The position numbers and the translations under genes were made by a program. Under the pieces are notes generated by a model that was not told the origin of the DNA, made no database searches, and saw only the letters and a program-made list of their open reading frames with translations. Shown one piece after another: positions 12,006 to 25,007 of a DNA stretch of 64,000 nt. Numbering within the stretch: position 1 is the first letter of the stretch; each line of letters begins with the position of its first letter. This DNA comes from Macrocystis pyrifera. Taxonomy: Eukaryota; Sar; Phaeophyceae; Laminariales; Laminariaceae. Location of the stretch: positions 2,503,924-2,567,923 of the forward strand of contig JASSKH010000017.1 of NCBI GenBank assembly GCA_031763025.1. Direction: 5' to 3'.

Positions 12006-13500
12006 GAGTGCCTAAAAAAACGCGCAGGGTTTTACCCTTGGCCTTTGCATGGACACGCTGACCGCGGTCTATTGTTATGGGTCGGCTAACGTTGTAAATC
12101 AGAACCCATGACGGACACAAAAAACCGGTACCCCCCTGTGTTTATACGCCGCATTCGGTTCCGATTGCTATGTTCTCCCGGTTAAGGTGGCATCGCATTT
12201 TTTTTCCCCCCTTTCTGTTTTCTGAAATATAACAATTCGGGGTGGGGCAAACACCCGAAACTGAACTGTTTTGAGTAGCGTATCACCAACGCCAAGAGCA
12301 AACGAAAAGCGCTGAGACGAACATGAACAGGTCTGATACGCGTCATCTTCCATCAAATATACATCTGGTTCATTGTGCCTGGTGTACTTGAGCAGGTACG
12401 GGTACAGTACCGAACAGAGCGTTGAGTGCACACAGGCGCAGAAAGAGGTGATGCGGTCGTGTTTCGGGCGCTCGATTTTTTTTTAGAACGGGAGGGTTTT
12501 GCCGATAATACCGAACAGCAAAAGTGTGTGTTGTCTTTACATTAAGTCGTCCTTCCTGCCCAGCTTCATCAGTACACCCAGTGTCCGTCCTGATTCCTGA
12601 TCCTAAGAGAGATACTAATTCTGTGGTCACAGACTGCTGTGAGACAGAGGAAGACCAAAAACAAAAAATAATCGCAACTTCAAGGATCAAGCAAATGAAA
12701 TGCTAGCGTACCGGGTACGAGAACACAACAATACAAGTAAAACCAGAAACAAAATAAAAAAGACAACGAAACAAAAAAGAAATGAAACATAATACAATTG
12801 ACGCAAGGAGAGCAGAAAGGCTGCTAGACGGAAAGCGCACGTACTCAGGAAGGACAGATAGCTGCCGCACGGACGAAGCAACACGAAGGAGAGGAAGATA
12901 CCGGCATACATACGGACGGCGGGGCGGGGAAAGGAAACAAAGGGAGAGACAAGGCAAAAAAGAAGAGCATCGTACTCCAGGCGGTGATAGTAACATGGGT
13001 GCCTGTCTCTGCTAGAAAATCGATTCGGGAACCTAGCCACACCGTTTGCCGTCTCCTTCCTACTCTCGTCAATAGCGGTGCCAAGTGTCAGTGCTGCCGC
13101 TGTCGCGCCCCCCCATTGGACAACAAGAAACAAACAAAAATCTTCTAGACTTCAAGAGCTAGTCGAACCGATACCTAGCCACCCGATCTATCATTTCGTT
13201 TCTGCATTTGTCGACAGCTGTATCAGTACGGCTGCCCCCCCCCCCCCCCCCCTCCCCAAAAGATTCGGTGGAGAGAGTTTTTTTTTTTTTTTATCATCAC
13301 TTTTAGTTTCCAGCTTTACTCGTAGGAGGTTCTTACCCACAGCGCAGGACAGACCGTGGTCACAGGTGTCGTCCCTTCTCGCCCCCGATACGTGCCTCCA
13401 CCACTATCGCGCATGGGGTTCAGCATTCCCACCGCTCGTCGATTTTCATCGAATGTTGCTATTAATAACTCACGCTCACGCGCTCTCCGTTAATCAATTT
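12006..13500. other. Gene-free stretch before the ARID gene
   Basis: No exon could be supported. It holds A-rich DNA near 12710-12800 (shadow ORFs on the minus strand), and a poly(C) run at about 13231-13252 followed by poly(T). The missing first exon or exons of the ARID gene could lie here or further upstream. Confidence 0.4.
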
Positions 13501-13534
13501 TCTTTTATACAAGAAAAAGTCCTCACGAGTATGC

Positions 13535-13616
13535 ACTCGGCGGGACTCGAACCTACGAAATTGATCTCGAATAGGCACGCGGACCACCCGCCAAGCCACC
13601 GGGGACGCCGACCGAA
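13535..13616 (-). other. tRNA-like or SINE-head sequence with B-box
   Basis: The minus strand has GGTTCGAGTCC, a perfect RNA polymerase III B-box, inside a roughly tRNA-length segment starting GGCGTCCCCGGTGGC. The T arm has one mismatch, but the 5' and 3' acceptor halves do not pair, so it is not a credible working tRNA. A tRNA-derived SINE fragment or tRNA pseudogene fits better. A similar fragment is at 63893-63966. Confidence 0.45.
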
Positions 13617-13734
13617 TATATCATATTCGACTTTTGTTTTTTTATAGCACCTCTGTTGCCGTTGTCGAGAAAACACGATCGCTGAAAAACGATCTCTACC
13701 TCCGTGCGACTCAGCGCTCTTTACCGTATATTCC

Positions 13735-14035
13735 AGTACCGCTCTGTCCCTAATTATAACGACCTTTTTCACACTGATGTTCAAACAACACGTTGATTAT
13801 ATTTACGTACATAATGTCCCTAATTATAAGGATATTTTTGACGCTAATATTCAAACAAAACGTTGCTTAAATCTGGGCACAGATTCACCTAATTAAGGAC
13901 CTTTTATACATTAATATTCAAACAAAACGTTGCGTATATTTTGGTACAGAGTGTCCCTAATTATAAAGACCTTTTGAACACTAATATTCATACAAAACTT
14001 TGCTTGTATTTACAGCAGGTACAGAGTGGTACTTA
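13735..14035. repeat. Tandem repeat, about 70-bp unit, four copies
   Basis: Four units each contain TGTCCCTAATTATAA, then GACCTTTT, then CTAATATTCAAACAAAACGTTGC. Units begin near 13746, 13815, 13880 and 13951. The array ends about 100 bp before the first recognised ARID exon. A decayed single unit recurs at 22940-23040. Confidence 0.8.
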
Positions 14036-14135
14036 CTTCACAATGTCTTGTGTACTCTCATGGCATTCTAGTTTTTACCGCTGTGACTGTTCTTGCCCCG
14101 TTTTTGGTTGATTTGACGTGTCTAAACCCGTCCAG

Positions 14136-17100
14136 GGAGCGGTTCTCAAAGACGTACCATCGATCAACAGCAGCTCGGCCGTCTTGGACATCGTGGCTCT
14201 CTTCGACGCCATCTCCAAGCGCGGGGGGGTGCGACGCGTTCAGGAGCAAAACCAATGGAAAGAGGTAAGGACGACCCCCCCCCCCCCCCCCCCGACCCTC
14301 GCCCCCCCCCGCCATCACCACCTGCAGAAGTAGTGGGGGAGGTTTCGTCGTGTATGTAGGCCGCTGATTATCTAGTCGCGGAGGGACCGCCGTGCGTGCA
14401 AACAGGCGCTTACAGTAGTACCCGTCGACATTTAAAACCCATTTAGTACTGCACTGTCCAGAAAAATGTATCCGACTCTACTTCCAAGTAATTTGTCCCC
14501 AATTATCCCCCAAACGGGACTGCGGTCCTAAAAGGGTCAAGAAACTGGGACTGTTGCACGAAACAAAATAAAAACAAAACAAAAAATGCTGGGCTGCTGA
14601 CGGGTCGGGTCAGGGTCAAACCTCGCGGGTCGGGTCGGGTCGGCTCACCCAGCCCGACACCGACCCGACGCGTGATGTTTGGAGGACCTCCTGACCCGAA
14701 CTGACCCGACCCGGCCCGTGAGATATTGAAGACCACCCTACCCGTGAACATCCCTGAAAGTTTGTAGGACACGCCCTACCTCATGCTCGGTGTGAGAAGT
14801 TGAACCCTTGCCCCTAGACAAGAGTTACTCGTGTGGTGTCGCGTACTCATATATAGCTTCGTATGTCTTCTCCTCGTGGGTGCTTGGTGCAGAGCTGCGA
14901 GTTGCGGCTCGGTTCGGTGTGTGCATGCGCTGTGCGCGTACCGTCCACCCCCCTTTTTGTAGCAAGCGACGCGCGGTTGGCTCGTCTTGGCCGCCTCGGC
15001 TTAGCTTTCCTTGTAGGGAACACTGCGTGCCGGGGACTTGAAGGGTGCTGTGGATGGGAGGAGGCAAGTAGTCCACTCACTTCGAACAGATCATGTACAG
15101 ATCATCTACAGATAGATCATGATCTAGATCTTTCAGGGCAGATATATTCCCGATCTTGTGTGATCCGAGCTCATGATACCGGGTGGGACCCGTACAATCC
15201 GCACGATCTACTGTAGCTCCTGTTTTCGTGGGTTGGATCTGCCCTATAAGGCAGATCCTGCACACCCTCTCACAACAGCAAGTGAGGAACTAGATCATCT
15301 ACAGATCATGATCTATCTATCTCTAGATTATATGTCTGTCCGAGGTTGTAGAGGACATACCTGCGCGTTACGCGATGCCGTAAAACGGGGATCGCATCGA
15401 CACCTACCATGATGCTTCAGCGTGAGCACCACAAGGATATAATTACATCAGGCCTGAATTGCTGTACTGGTATGGGAATTATTCACATGGAGACTGTGTG
15501 AAACTGTATGAAACGGCTGCGCCGTGCGCGTGGGGAAGGGAGGGGGGGGGGGGGGGGGGGGAGGAGCTCCTCTTCCTGCCGTACGAGTTGCATCGGCCCA
15601 TTTTGTTTTTGGGGTACGACTGCTTCTACAGCGTAGCGCGTATTGCACATGCTGATAGTTTGCATTGAAGCGCAGGCTTCACTTGGATGGTGTGACATCA
15701 AGGATATTTCTAGGAACTGTGCATCGATCGCGTTTCGAATGCGGCAACGGACACTATCAAAGAGGGGCGTGGGATTTGCCGGTTTTGTGGACAGATATGG
15801 ATGTTGTCGGCACCGCGCCGTTGAATTGTGGCATAAAATAGAAGTGAAAATTGTCTTCACCACCCGCCTACTTCGTGAAATTGAATAGGAATGGAAACTT
15901 GTGATCACGTCCTGTTGTGGCTCAAGATAGGAAGTGCGTGCGTAGGAATCTTCCTCTGTTACCGCTGTTGCTCATGAGCATATCCGTACTTTTTAGGCGT
16001 TTCCCCCCCCCCCCTGCCCCCTCTCGGGTGTCCGTCGCCTTTTCGGGGTCGTGCTCAGTTGCGCGTCCAAATGCGGGTGATCGTGGCCGCCATCTACAAA
16101 CCCCAATGTTATCATGTGTCGAGGTATACCTGGCATGAATACTGTACACGTGATGGCTATACATACACTTCGTGCGTATTCAGCGGTAAGACTGACTGCC
16201 TCGCGCGCATACTTCGTGCACACGGTGCCTAACACTTACGGCCCTGATTACACGGTTTTCTCACAAGAAACGGCTCCTGCGGCCTTGGCGCTGCCCCCCC
16301 CCCCGTCTCGGATTACCGATTGCTTCGCTGCTGTAGAAACGCAAGATTACCCCTCTTCTTGAGACCCAGGCAAAGAAGCGATGGAAACTGCAGCACGTAC
16401 GACCATACCACCGGCCTGTTGATATAAGCGTGAACGCATGGCATCGAGGGGAAGTGTCACGCACCGCCCGTGCCGTGTACGAGGGTTCTCTCAGTCTAGA
16501 CACTGACTGTGGCGGGCCGCCGTCTTATGTGACTGATGCTGCAGCTGTAATCGTCTGTTTTTGTGTGTCAAGTCACTTTTGCCCTCTCGAAATCCATCAC
16601 GGTTGATCCACCCCCCCTCCCTACTCAGCGTTTTGGCCTACTTTTTGGAGATCCTGCAGAGGCGTTTTCGTGCCACTACCGTCCGTGCCACAAATCTTGT
16701 GCTGTGCGAGGGCAGAGGAATTGATGGATTATCTCCTGGAAAAAAAAAATCGCCTTCCAAAGAAATGGAAACCCCGAACGACCTTTTTTTTGTCGCTTGC
16801 GTTGCATTCCTCTCCTCTCATTATCAGGTGTTGACGGAACTTGGGCATCCTTTCGACCGGCAGACTCTGTTTGCGGTGTCCGTGCACTACAAGGATTTCC
16901 TCTACGGCTACGAACAGGTGGGCAGCGAGGTTGCAGTTGGGCGGTAAAAAGTAAAAGCAACAGACTAGACCACGGCAGCAGGATATCCGTTTTACTTGCA
17001 TGGCAGGTAATATTTTTTTTACAAAGGTACACACCTCGGACAGATCATGCACATATCATCTACAGATATACCATGATCTAGATCTTTCAGGTTAGATACA

Positions 17101-19323
17101 TCCGTGATCTGTAGGATCTAGCTTTAGTGCTGCCGGGTGGGAGCTGAGCTGTGTAGTCTGCATGGTCTAGGACATGTTTCCTGGGTCGGACCTGCACTAT
17201 TTTGAGATCCTGCACAGGTAGCACCTCAGAACGGCAAGTCAGGATCTATCTGATGTAGATGATCTGTCTGATTTAGATGACCGTCCGAAGGCTGCAAATT
17301 TAAATCATAAGGCATCTACGTACGAGCTGGTTCCAGTAAGAAGCACAACGTTTCACCTTGGGCGATCAAATATAGACTGGTAATTCGAAGTTTTCGGTAT
17401 TCAACATGTCTGCATGACCGCATGGACAAGGGGAACGTATCAGTGGAAATAGTTTTGGCGTGCGAGTTGCAGTTCGAGAGATATGTGAACCTTCTTCGTA
17501 GTTCTTGGGGAGGCGCTATTTCATAGGGGATACCTTTCTATAGCAAAATCAGTATACTATGTATTGAAGCCATATATCGGTCAATACCGCGAGTAATTCG
17601 ACACTAAACGTCTTGACATTATCGCATCAACATGGGGGAAGACGTCCGTGTCACTTTTTTTGTTTCTGCGAGCCTCCAAGGCTGTGATAAGAAACGCTTG
17701 TCAAAGGACTAGAACGATGTATTGAGCAAATTTGGAACCTTCGGGAAAAAAATTACCCTTCCGGGAAATTATTTTTGAACCATGGTTTTTGAGAGTTTGC
17801 AACCAAAAATTTGGCATGGTTGTTCTTTATGGCAATACAAAAAAAGTGAGAGCTGGCCTTTTTGGATTTTGTGTCTTTTCGTGCGTCAGCTAAGGTCAAA
17901 GTTGCCGAAAATCTAAAAAAAATCGTAAAATCGAGCCTCCAGAACGAAAAAAACAAAAATATAAAAAGGCCAGGCCTCACTTTTTTAACATTGCTATCAA
18001 GAACAACCGCGCCAAATTTTACGTTTCAAGTCTCGAAAACCATGGAGCAATATTCCGAAGCCGAAGTCTTCAGCCTGTCGCTGGAACCAGGTGGTAGAGA
18101 GAGTAACAACACGAGCACTAAGAGAGGCAGGTTGGGATTCACAGGTAAGTGAGACGTTCGGAAGTCGGTATTATATTCGAGTTAGCGTATGTAGAATGTA
18201 CTACCATTCCCAAGTAGAAACCCAGCCTGGGACAACGCTCCTGTTGCTTGTTGCTGTTTTTTTTTGCTGGTGTTGTTTTTGTTGTTGTTGTTGTGTTGTT
18301 GTCGTTGTTTTGCGCACGTTAACTACTCGGCATGGTCTATTACGAGGGGCCATAGTAAATAGGACCAAATATTACTAGTAAAAATAGGTAAATATACACC
18401 TGGTAGGTTTTTGTGTGTACTGTAGGTCCTGTTTACTATGGTCCCCCGTAATAGTAAGCGGCCCCAAGACAGGCTCCGATGACTCTGGAGTCGAAGCTGC
18501 ACCAGGAGGCAAAAAAACACAGAATAAAAATACACATAACTGAAGCGAATCGTACTATGAATAGATAGCAGGTACCCTGCACCGCTGTGCGTGCGTAGGT
18601 TGTGTCAACAGGCTCAATCGGTCAAAACACCGCCCTTGAAGCGACGGGGCCACAATCGCTAGCGTTGCAAAGATTTACAACTACATCAGCACTCACGTTT
18701 CTGTGACTGTTGTCAGTGCTAAACGGGTTATAAATGTGATGTATATGACACAAACAAGGCCTACCATAGGTATGAGTTCGTAGTGAAGATGAAAGAAATG
18801 CCGCCGCTGTGGTACGAAATAGGGATAAACGCAAGTAAATACACGGCAGTCACAAATCGCCACTAAAGCAGCAAAATTACGGTCACGCCCAGCGCATAGA
18901 GCAAAGCCCACCCGTAAGTGCTTCCCGGCGTCGCCCGAGGGCGTGTAATTCCTCATTCATGGCCGAAACTATACATGGTTTAGCCTCTGTAAGGTAAAAA
19001 CAATCTCATCAGTAGCGACGCCTCCATATGTGGACAGCTTCCATGGACAGCTGTCCTCGATAGTGCCATACTTGTATACTAAATATGGTAGATACTATCA
19101 CACGGCGGAAGGTTGGAAAGTTAAGATTTCCGATGGATTCAGGCCCGTTCTGAGCTCGTCGCCGTCTCTGCGTATTACTTTCACGGTAGAAGCCTGTAGT
19201 TGCAAGAGTGACGTGGCGAGCTTTTGATGTACATACCTGGTTCATGGTTGCGTCCCCCCGTCTGCGAATGCCTTCGGTTTGCACCAGGCGATGGGTGGGG
19301 CTCGCAGTGATGCCGGGCAACTT

Positions 19324-19373
<50 letters not shown>

Positions 19374-22300
19374 CCAACAACAGCAACAAGAACAAGAACA
19401 AGATCAACTGCAGCTACAGCAGCAACACCATCTGCAACAGAAACAGAAAGAACAACAACGGCAGCAGCAAGAACAGCAGCAGCTACAGCATCGACAACAG
19501 CAGCAGCAGCAAAATCAGACTCAAAACCAAGACCAGCGGAAGCAGCTGCATCAACAACAACAACGAGAACAGCCACAACAACAACCACCACTGCAACAGG
19601 ATGCAGGGCAGCCGGTGAAGCCAGACCAGGCGAGGATAAGACCGATCGTGTTTTCGTTCGGCCCCAGGAGATGCAAGTACACAACAGATGTAGTTGTAGA
19701 TCGACTGGGTCAACTGGCGCCCCGTTAGTCCCTGTCAACTGCTCTGCAGGCACGTTTTTTTTCGTCACATCCTCTTGCCATCAAGGGCGAGTGCATGGCA
19801 GCAACAACGGAGCCACCTCCCCGCCATTAGGCGCGCAGTATTGACCCTAAGCCGATGGGGAGTGTCAGATATTGCGCTTTAAAGTTGCTGCCTACATGTG
19901 TTGAAGCTCATTGGCTCAGCTTGCACCGCATTTGGCTCTCATTGTACCGCATTTGGCTTAGGTTGCACCGCATTTAGATCAGGTTGCACCGCATACGGAT
20001 CAGGTTGCACAGCTCTTGGTTCAGGTTGCACCGTATTTAGCTCAGGTTGCATCGCATTTGGCTCAGGTTGCACCTCTTGGTTCAGATTGCATCGCATTTA
20101 TTTGCGTAACGTATAAACGGATCAGATGCATTCGAGTACAGTCGTACCCGTACAGTTCTTTGTGATTTATAAAAATTGACATACGCCTCAGTACACGCTG
20201 ACTAAACTCCACTCTCTGGCCGCTGTTTTATTTATTTGTCGCTTCCTCTGCACACAGGCGGGCGCAAGCGCACAACGATACGAGCAGTACCAACGGCACC
20301 TCAGGCAGCGGGAGCTTGATCAGGTATATATCTACGGCGGGCTTAATCCTCAGACGAGCCAGCGCCGTATAACACTATCACACTGGGTGATAAGATAACA
20401 CACCCCCTGGGATGATTTTCCGAGTCGATTTGTCTCCATACCCAGCGGGGCACGCACAACGAAAATGGTGGCTTCGGAGAGATACCGCCGACAAAAGCAC
20501 AGCATCGCTGGTCGGCGTTCGGACTCTCTCCCCGTTGTGGAGAAGATCAGCTTGGAGATGCGTCCAAGGGGGGTGTGTTATATTACCGCACACGTGTGAT
20601 AGGGTTTATACGGTACGCTTTCGTACAGCACACCTTTTCCCTCACCAATTCCAAGCAAAATTTTGTCGCCACCAAACGTGGATGCAGTTCTGTGTGAGTT
20701 AATTAAGTCACCCTCTTGGGAATTAGTTGATTATATAGCATAGAGAGGGAAATTGGCGATGGAAAAAAACAAGGTCATCAGTGGCGACTGCTGTGTGGTA
20801 AGGGGATGATACTCTGCAACATGGTGTCCGATTTACGATGTAAAGGAGTCGTACAGCAGTACGGCACGGGGCGCATCATTGTCCTACCCGTACCCGGTAC
20901 TGCTGGGCGCTCACGCTGCTCCTACACAGATAGTTGATGATGACACCAAAGTTACCAACCATTGCTTTGGTCGTTATATTTTTTGACACCCAAGGGAATT
21001 ACGCCGACTCCGATAGTATTTACTGTTGTAGTACAAACGCGCCTTCTGTGTAATTCCTTAAGCCGCTCCCTCGCCCTCCTGGATATGGTACGACGGTGTA
21101 TATTCTGGCACCCCCCCCCCCTGCGGTTGAGATCCATTGGTTTGCTATATACGAGTACGTATTTACAAGGTTCCCCATCGGAGACATTCGGACGTGGGGT
21201 TGACGAGAAGTGAAAAAAAAAGAACGATGGCGTTTTGTGCAGCTGAAGAAAAAAAAGAATGGCCCAGGAGTCATTGATAGAACCGAAGACTACACTTACA
21301 GCCCCAAAGACGAAAGAGATAACGAGCAGCGAAAGGAACTAGGTACATATCATACACTTATATACGTATGCACAACTTATTTGTCCGCGCTCCTCGAGAG
21401 AAGCAAAGGCGCACCAACGCCTGATGAGGTAGGCGGCGGAGGCGTTGCAAAACTGTCCCTTCGGTCAGGTCGAATCGCTAAGTACCGGACCATCGTGGCT
21501 TGAACTTTTTGAACACGCAAGAATGAGAATGTCAACGGCACTTTGTTTGCAACGGCCACATGTAGGCAGGATCGAAGGCTGGTTCGCACTTGGCTTATGG
21601 CCGACAGAAAACGCGAAAACTAACTTTTGAGGACTTAACGTCGCACGTATCCACTTCATCTTTCGGGGGGAGGAGAGAGTGCTCCGGACTTGGATAAGTC
21701 TGCGTTTCTTCTCTAGCTCTCACCCTGCAAGCAAGGAACGTTTGCAACAACGAGAAGTCCGGCGCACTTGTGGTTTGGCATTTTGATGCGCGCTGTCTGT
21801 CACCCACTACCCATCCCGCAGACAGTTGGCAATTTACAGATACAAGGGTAGCTCTTCGTTGTATTCTTTGTGTTTGGTGTCTAGCAGCGGCAAGCTTAGA
21901 AGGAAGAAAAAGATACGGTGGTCGCCAACGATAACGTGCACCGTGTCGTATTGCGGTACGCTGGCATTGAATACGCTACACAAGTATGTAGCCCTGCTGT
22001 ATTATGTTTCGATATAAATGTTACCGTACCATCTCTCGCGAACGCGCGGTAACGTCCAAAACCCAAGCAGCAGCAGAGGCGGATGGCGGGCGCAGTATAC
22101 TCTGCTTCTTGTTGTGGCAAGAGCAGACGCCGTGAGACCATCTGTACTGCTGTGCGTCCATCCCAAGGTTGAGTCACTCTATCCTACCTTTTCTGTTCCG
22201 CGTCTTGCGTTTCGCAGCAGCAGCAACAACTGAGACAGAGACGACAACTGGACCAGCTGCAGCACCAGCAGGGAAGGCAGCAGCGCAAGACCCAAGAGGC

Positions 22301-24861
22301 CCAGCAGCGCAAGAGTCAAGAGCAGCAGCGGTTCATACTAAGGCAGCAGCAGCAACAGCAGCAGCAGCAGCAGCAGCAACAGCTGTACCAGCAACAGCAC
22401 GAACACCAGAGGCAGCAAGAACAACTTATGAAGCAACAGCAACAGCAGCAGCAACGGGGCCCAATGCGTCATGACCACCAACCGCTGCATCAAGCGCAAC
22501 AGCACCGGCAAAACGCCCACGCGAGAACAGGGGACGGCTATCAGAGGCCCGGAAACGCCTACCAATCATCGAGCAGCAGCCATCGGTCGCGGTCCGCTGC
22601 GGCCGGCGCAGGGGTGGCGGCCTCCGTTCCCAGAGCAGATGTGAGTCTCTCGCGTAGCACCGGCTGACGCATGCTATGGCACGAGGGCACGGCACGGGTG
22701 CACTACTACAGGGGACCATAGTAAATAGGGCCTACGGTACACACAAAAACCTATATATTTCCATATTTTTACTAACAATATTTGGTCCTATTTACTGTGG
22801 TCCCCCGTAGTACTATCTTCTGAGGCTCCTCGTTTTGCGGAGGGAGCTCTCGTCCTCACCAAAACTGGCCTGAAGAGGGCACACGCACGCTTGTTTTAAA
22901 ACTCGATGAACCGATTCCATGGTCTGCCTATACCTGGTGTAAAATACCGCTCTGTACCTGAGTGTAACGATCGTTTGTGCACTAATACTCTAACAAAACG
23001 GACTTTGTATTTAGGGACAGGGACGAGTGGTAGGTAGTGCCCGGTACCGGTAAGTATTTTAGCGAAAAAATACGGTGACAACACACCACATGTCGGACAG
23101 ATCATGATCTACAGATGAGTCATGATCTGTAGTTCATGATCTGTAGATCGTCTAGAACCTAGCCTACCGTTATGGGGTGTTGTGCAAGATCTGTCTTAGT
23201 ACAGATCCAACGCAGGAAACACATACTATTTTACGGAGGGCCATAGTGAGTAGGAGGACGTACGGTACACACAAAAACCTGTATACTTCCCCTATTTTTT
23301 TCTAACAATCTTTAGTCTTATTTGCTATGGTCCCCCGTAGTAGATCATGCCGGTTACACGGCTCCCACGTAAAGACCCAACGCAGTAGGGAACACGTCCT
23401 ACTGCAGATAGTGCAGGTTATACGGCTCATCACCCTACACCATGAGCTACCACAGTAGATCACACAGATCAGGGATATATCCGTCTTCCCCCTGAAATGC
23501 TAGATCCATCCAGTGGGAATGATCTATCTGATTTGTTCGAGATGTGAGGCATTACACGAAATTACAACGATATTCCCAGTGACATTGGACTACCGTAGTT
23601 CCTCAGTCGTCAAACCCCGTCAATCAGAAGTATTGTGGCCGAAAAGTGCTACGTACCCTAGCTGCTTATTGTGGCACGCGCCGGTACCTCTTCTGGTTTT
23701 CGTTCAATTTTCGCCTGCCCTCTTCAAAATTCGTGGCTTGCTCGAAGCATTGGGATGGTGTCCTGATTAAGGTCTCTGCACCTAGTTGCTGTCCTCTCGT
23801 ACCTTTTCCCGCTGCAGCTGTATAATATTTCCCTGTGAAGCGTGACTCCCTCCGTTGTGTGCCGCCGCCGCGTTTCATTTATTTATTTTTTTGCGTTTTT
23901 TACCTTTTTTGTAGCTGCTGCGAATGTCCTAGCGGTTGATGCGCTGGGCGCGCAAACTTTCGTCGGCCGAAAACATTTGGGACATAATTTTTCCCAAGTA
24001 GTGTCGCAAGCGACTTCGGCCTGGGAAGCAGAAGTAGGGGTGGGTTTTGTTTTTGTGGGTTACCGTAAATTTGTTTGGCGCTGAAGAAGCAACCATTGTG
24101 TATATACATCATCAGCAGTTCTATGGACGATGCCAAGGTATCACACTACCAATGGATAGCACCATGCCTGTTATTGTTATCGATATGGACGAAAACGTGT
24201 ATGCACATGACACGTTGGATGTATCTGGTCACTACCTAGCGCAGATCGTAATTTCACGTACCAAACCCTTTCCACCCTACAACTCGATGCTGGGTCACTC
24301 TGTTCAGGCCCTTGCGGCCAACAGTCTAGCGTCTAACCACGCGCACTATAGGAAACACCCCCCTCGCTTGCAAGCTGATTTTATGTGTCGTCACTAGTCT
24401 CCCCGAGGCGCCCTGCCTTGCAACCGAGTTCACGCACACCGTCATTGGGTCGCAGCCCCCTCCCGCCTCCATGAATCCTGCCAAGAATTCACGGTCAATC
24501 CTCGAGACCGCCCAAGAATTTAGACATCGCGATCGCACCCCCCCCCCCCCCCTCTCTCTTATTTACAGCCTTTCTTGGAGACAAGCTACTTGGAAAAATA
24601 CAGTGCAGGATCGTTTTTGCAGTAGAGAGAAACTAACCCACCTCCATCTTGACCTTGTTCCCGTGTTGCAGCTCCCCAGGGCTCTGGGCTCTAGCCTCCC
24701 CTCAGAGGTTTGCGCGGCTCTAAACACGCTGACGCTAGAGACGTACGACGCGACGGAAGAGCTGATACTGGACGCGGTGCCGGGTTTGTTAGACGCCATC
24801 TTCGACCTCATGGACAAGCTGAACCCGGCGGTGGCCCAGGTGCTGTGCCGTGTTGTGTTGC

Positions 24862-24894
<33 letters not shown>

Positions 24895-24896
24895 GG

Positions 24897-24927
<31 letters not shown>

Positions 24928-24976
24928 GTTGTTGTTGTGGTTGTTGTTGTTGTTGTGGTTGTTGTTGGTGTTGTGG

Positions 24977-25007
<31 letters not shown>

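Larger units (their letters stand above)
14136..16917 (+). other. ARID domain split across two exons
   Basis: The exon 14136-14264 ends QWKE with a GTAAGG donor. The exon 16828-16917 continues VLTELGHPF and finishes with HYKDFLYGYEQ before GTGGGC. Together they match the middle and end of an ARID/BRIGHT fold: helix, GG turn, conserved Trp, then the Tyr and Leu-Tyr-Glu near the final helix. The region before GAVLKDVPS, which would form the first helix, must lie in an exon not recognised. Confidence 0.75.
19288..22640 (+). other. Glutamine-rich region of the ARID-domain protein
   Basis: Three symmetric exons (19288-19614, 20258-20323, 22218-22640) encode a run of mixed CAG/CAA glutamines, a short charged helix (EQYQRHLRQRELDQ), another Gln-rich stretch with interspersed Arg/Leu (QQQLRQRRQLDQLQ), and a Ser/Ala/Arg-rich end. 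The uninterrupted CAG tract at about 19322-19371 is a likely length-variable microsatellite. Low-complexity Gln regions in SWI/SNF subunits are associated with transcription-factor contact and condensation (family knowledge). Confidence 0.75.

Noticed and set aside
10726-12120. Several minus-strand ORFs across the minisatellite (repeating SELAFIRAC-like peptides)
   Set aside because: They follow the 20-bp repeat unit and have no other support; frames are open because the unit lacks stops.
12687-13133. Minus-strand ORF of 148 residues rich in Phe, Leu and Ser
   Set aside because: It lies over A-rich plus-strand DNA; composition alone explains it and no domain is visible.
13535-13616. Functional tRNA gene
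   Set aside because: The B-box is perfect but the acceptor stem does not pair and the T stem has a mismatch; it is treated as a tRNA-derived fragment.
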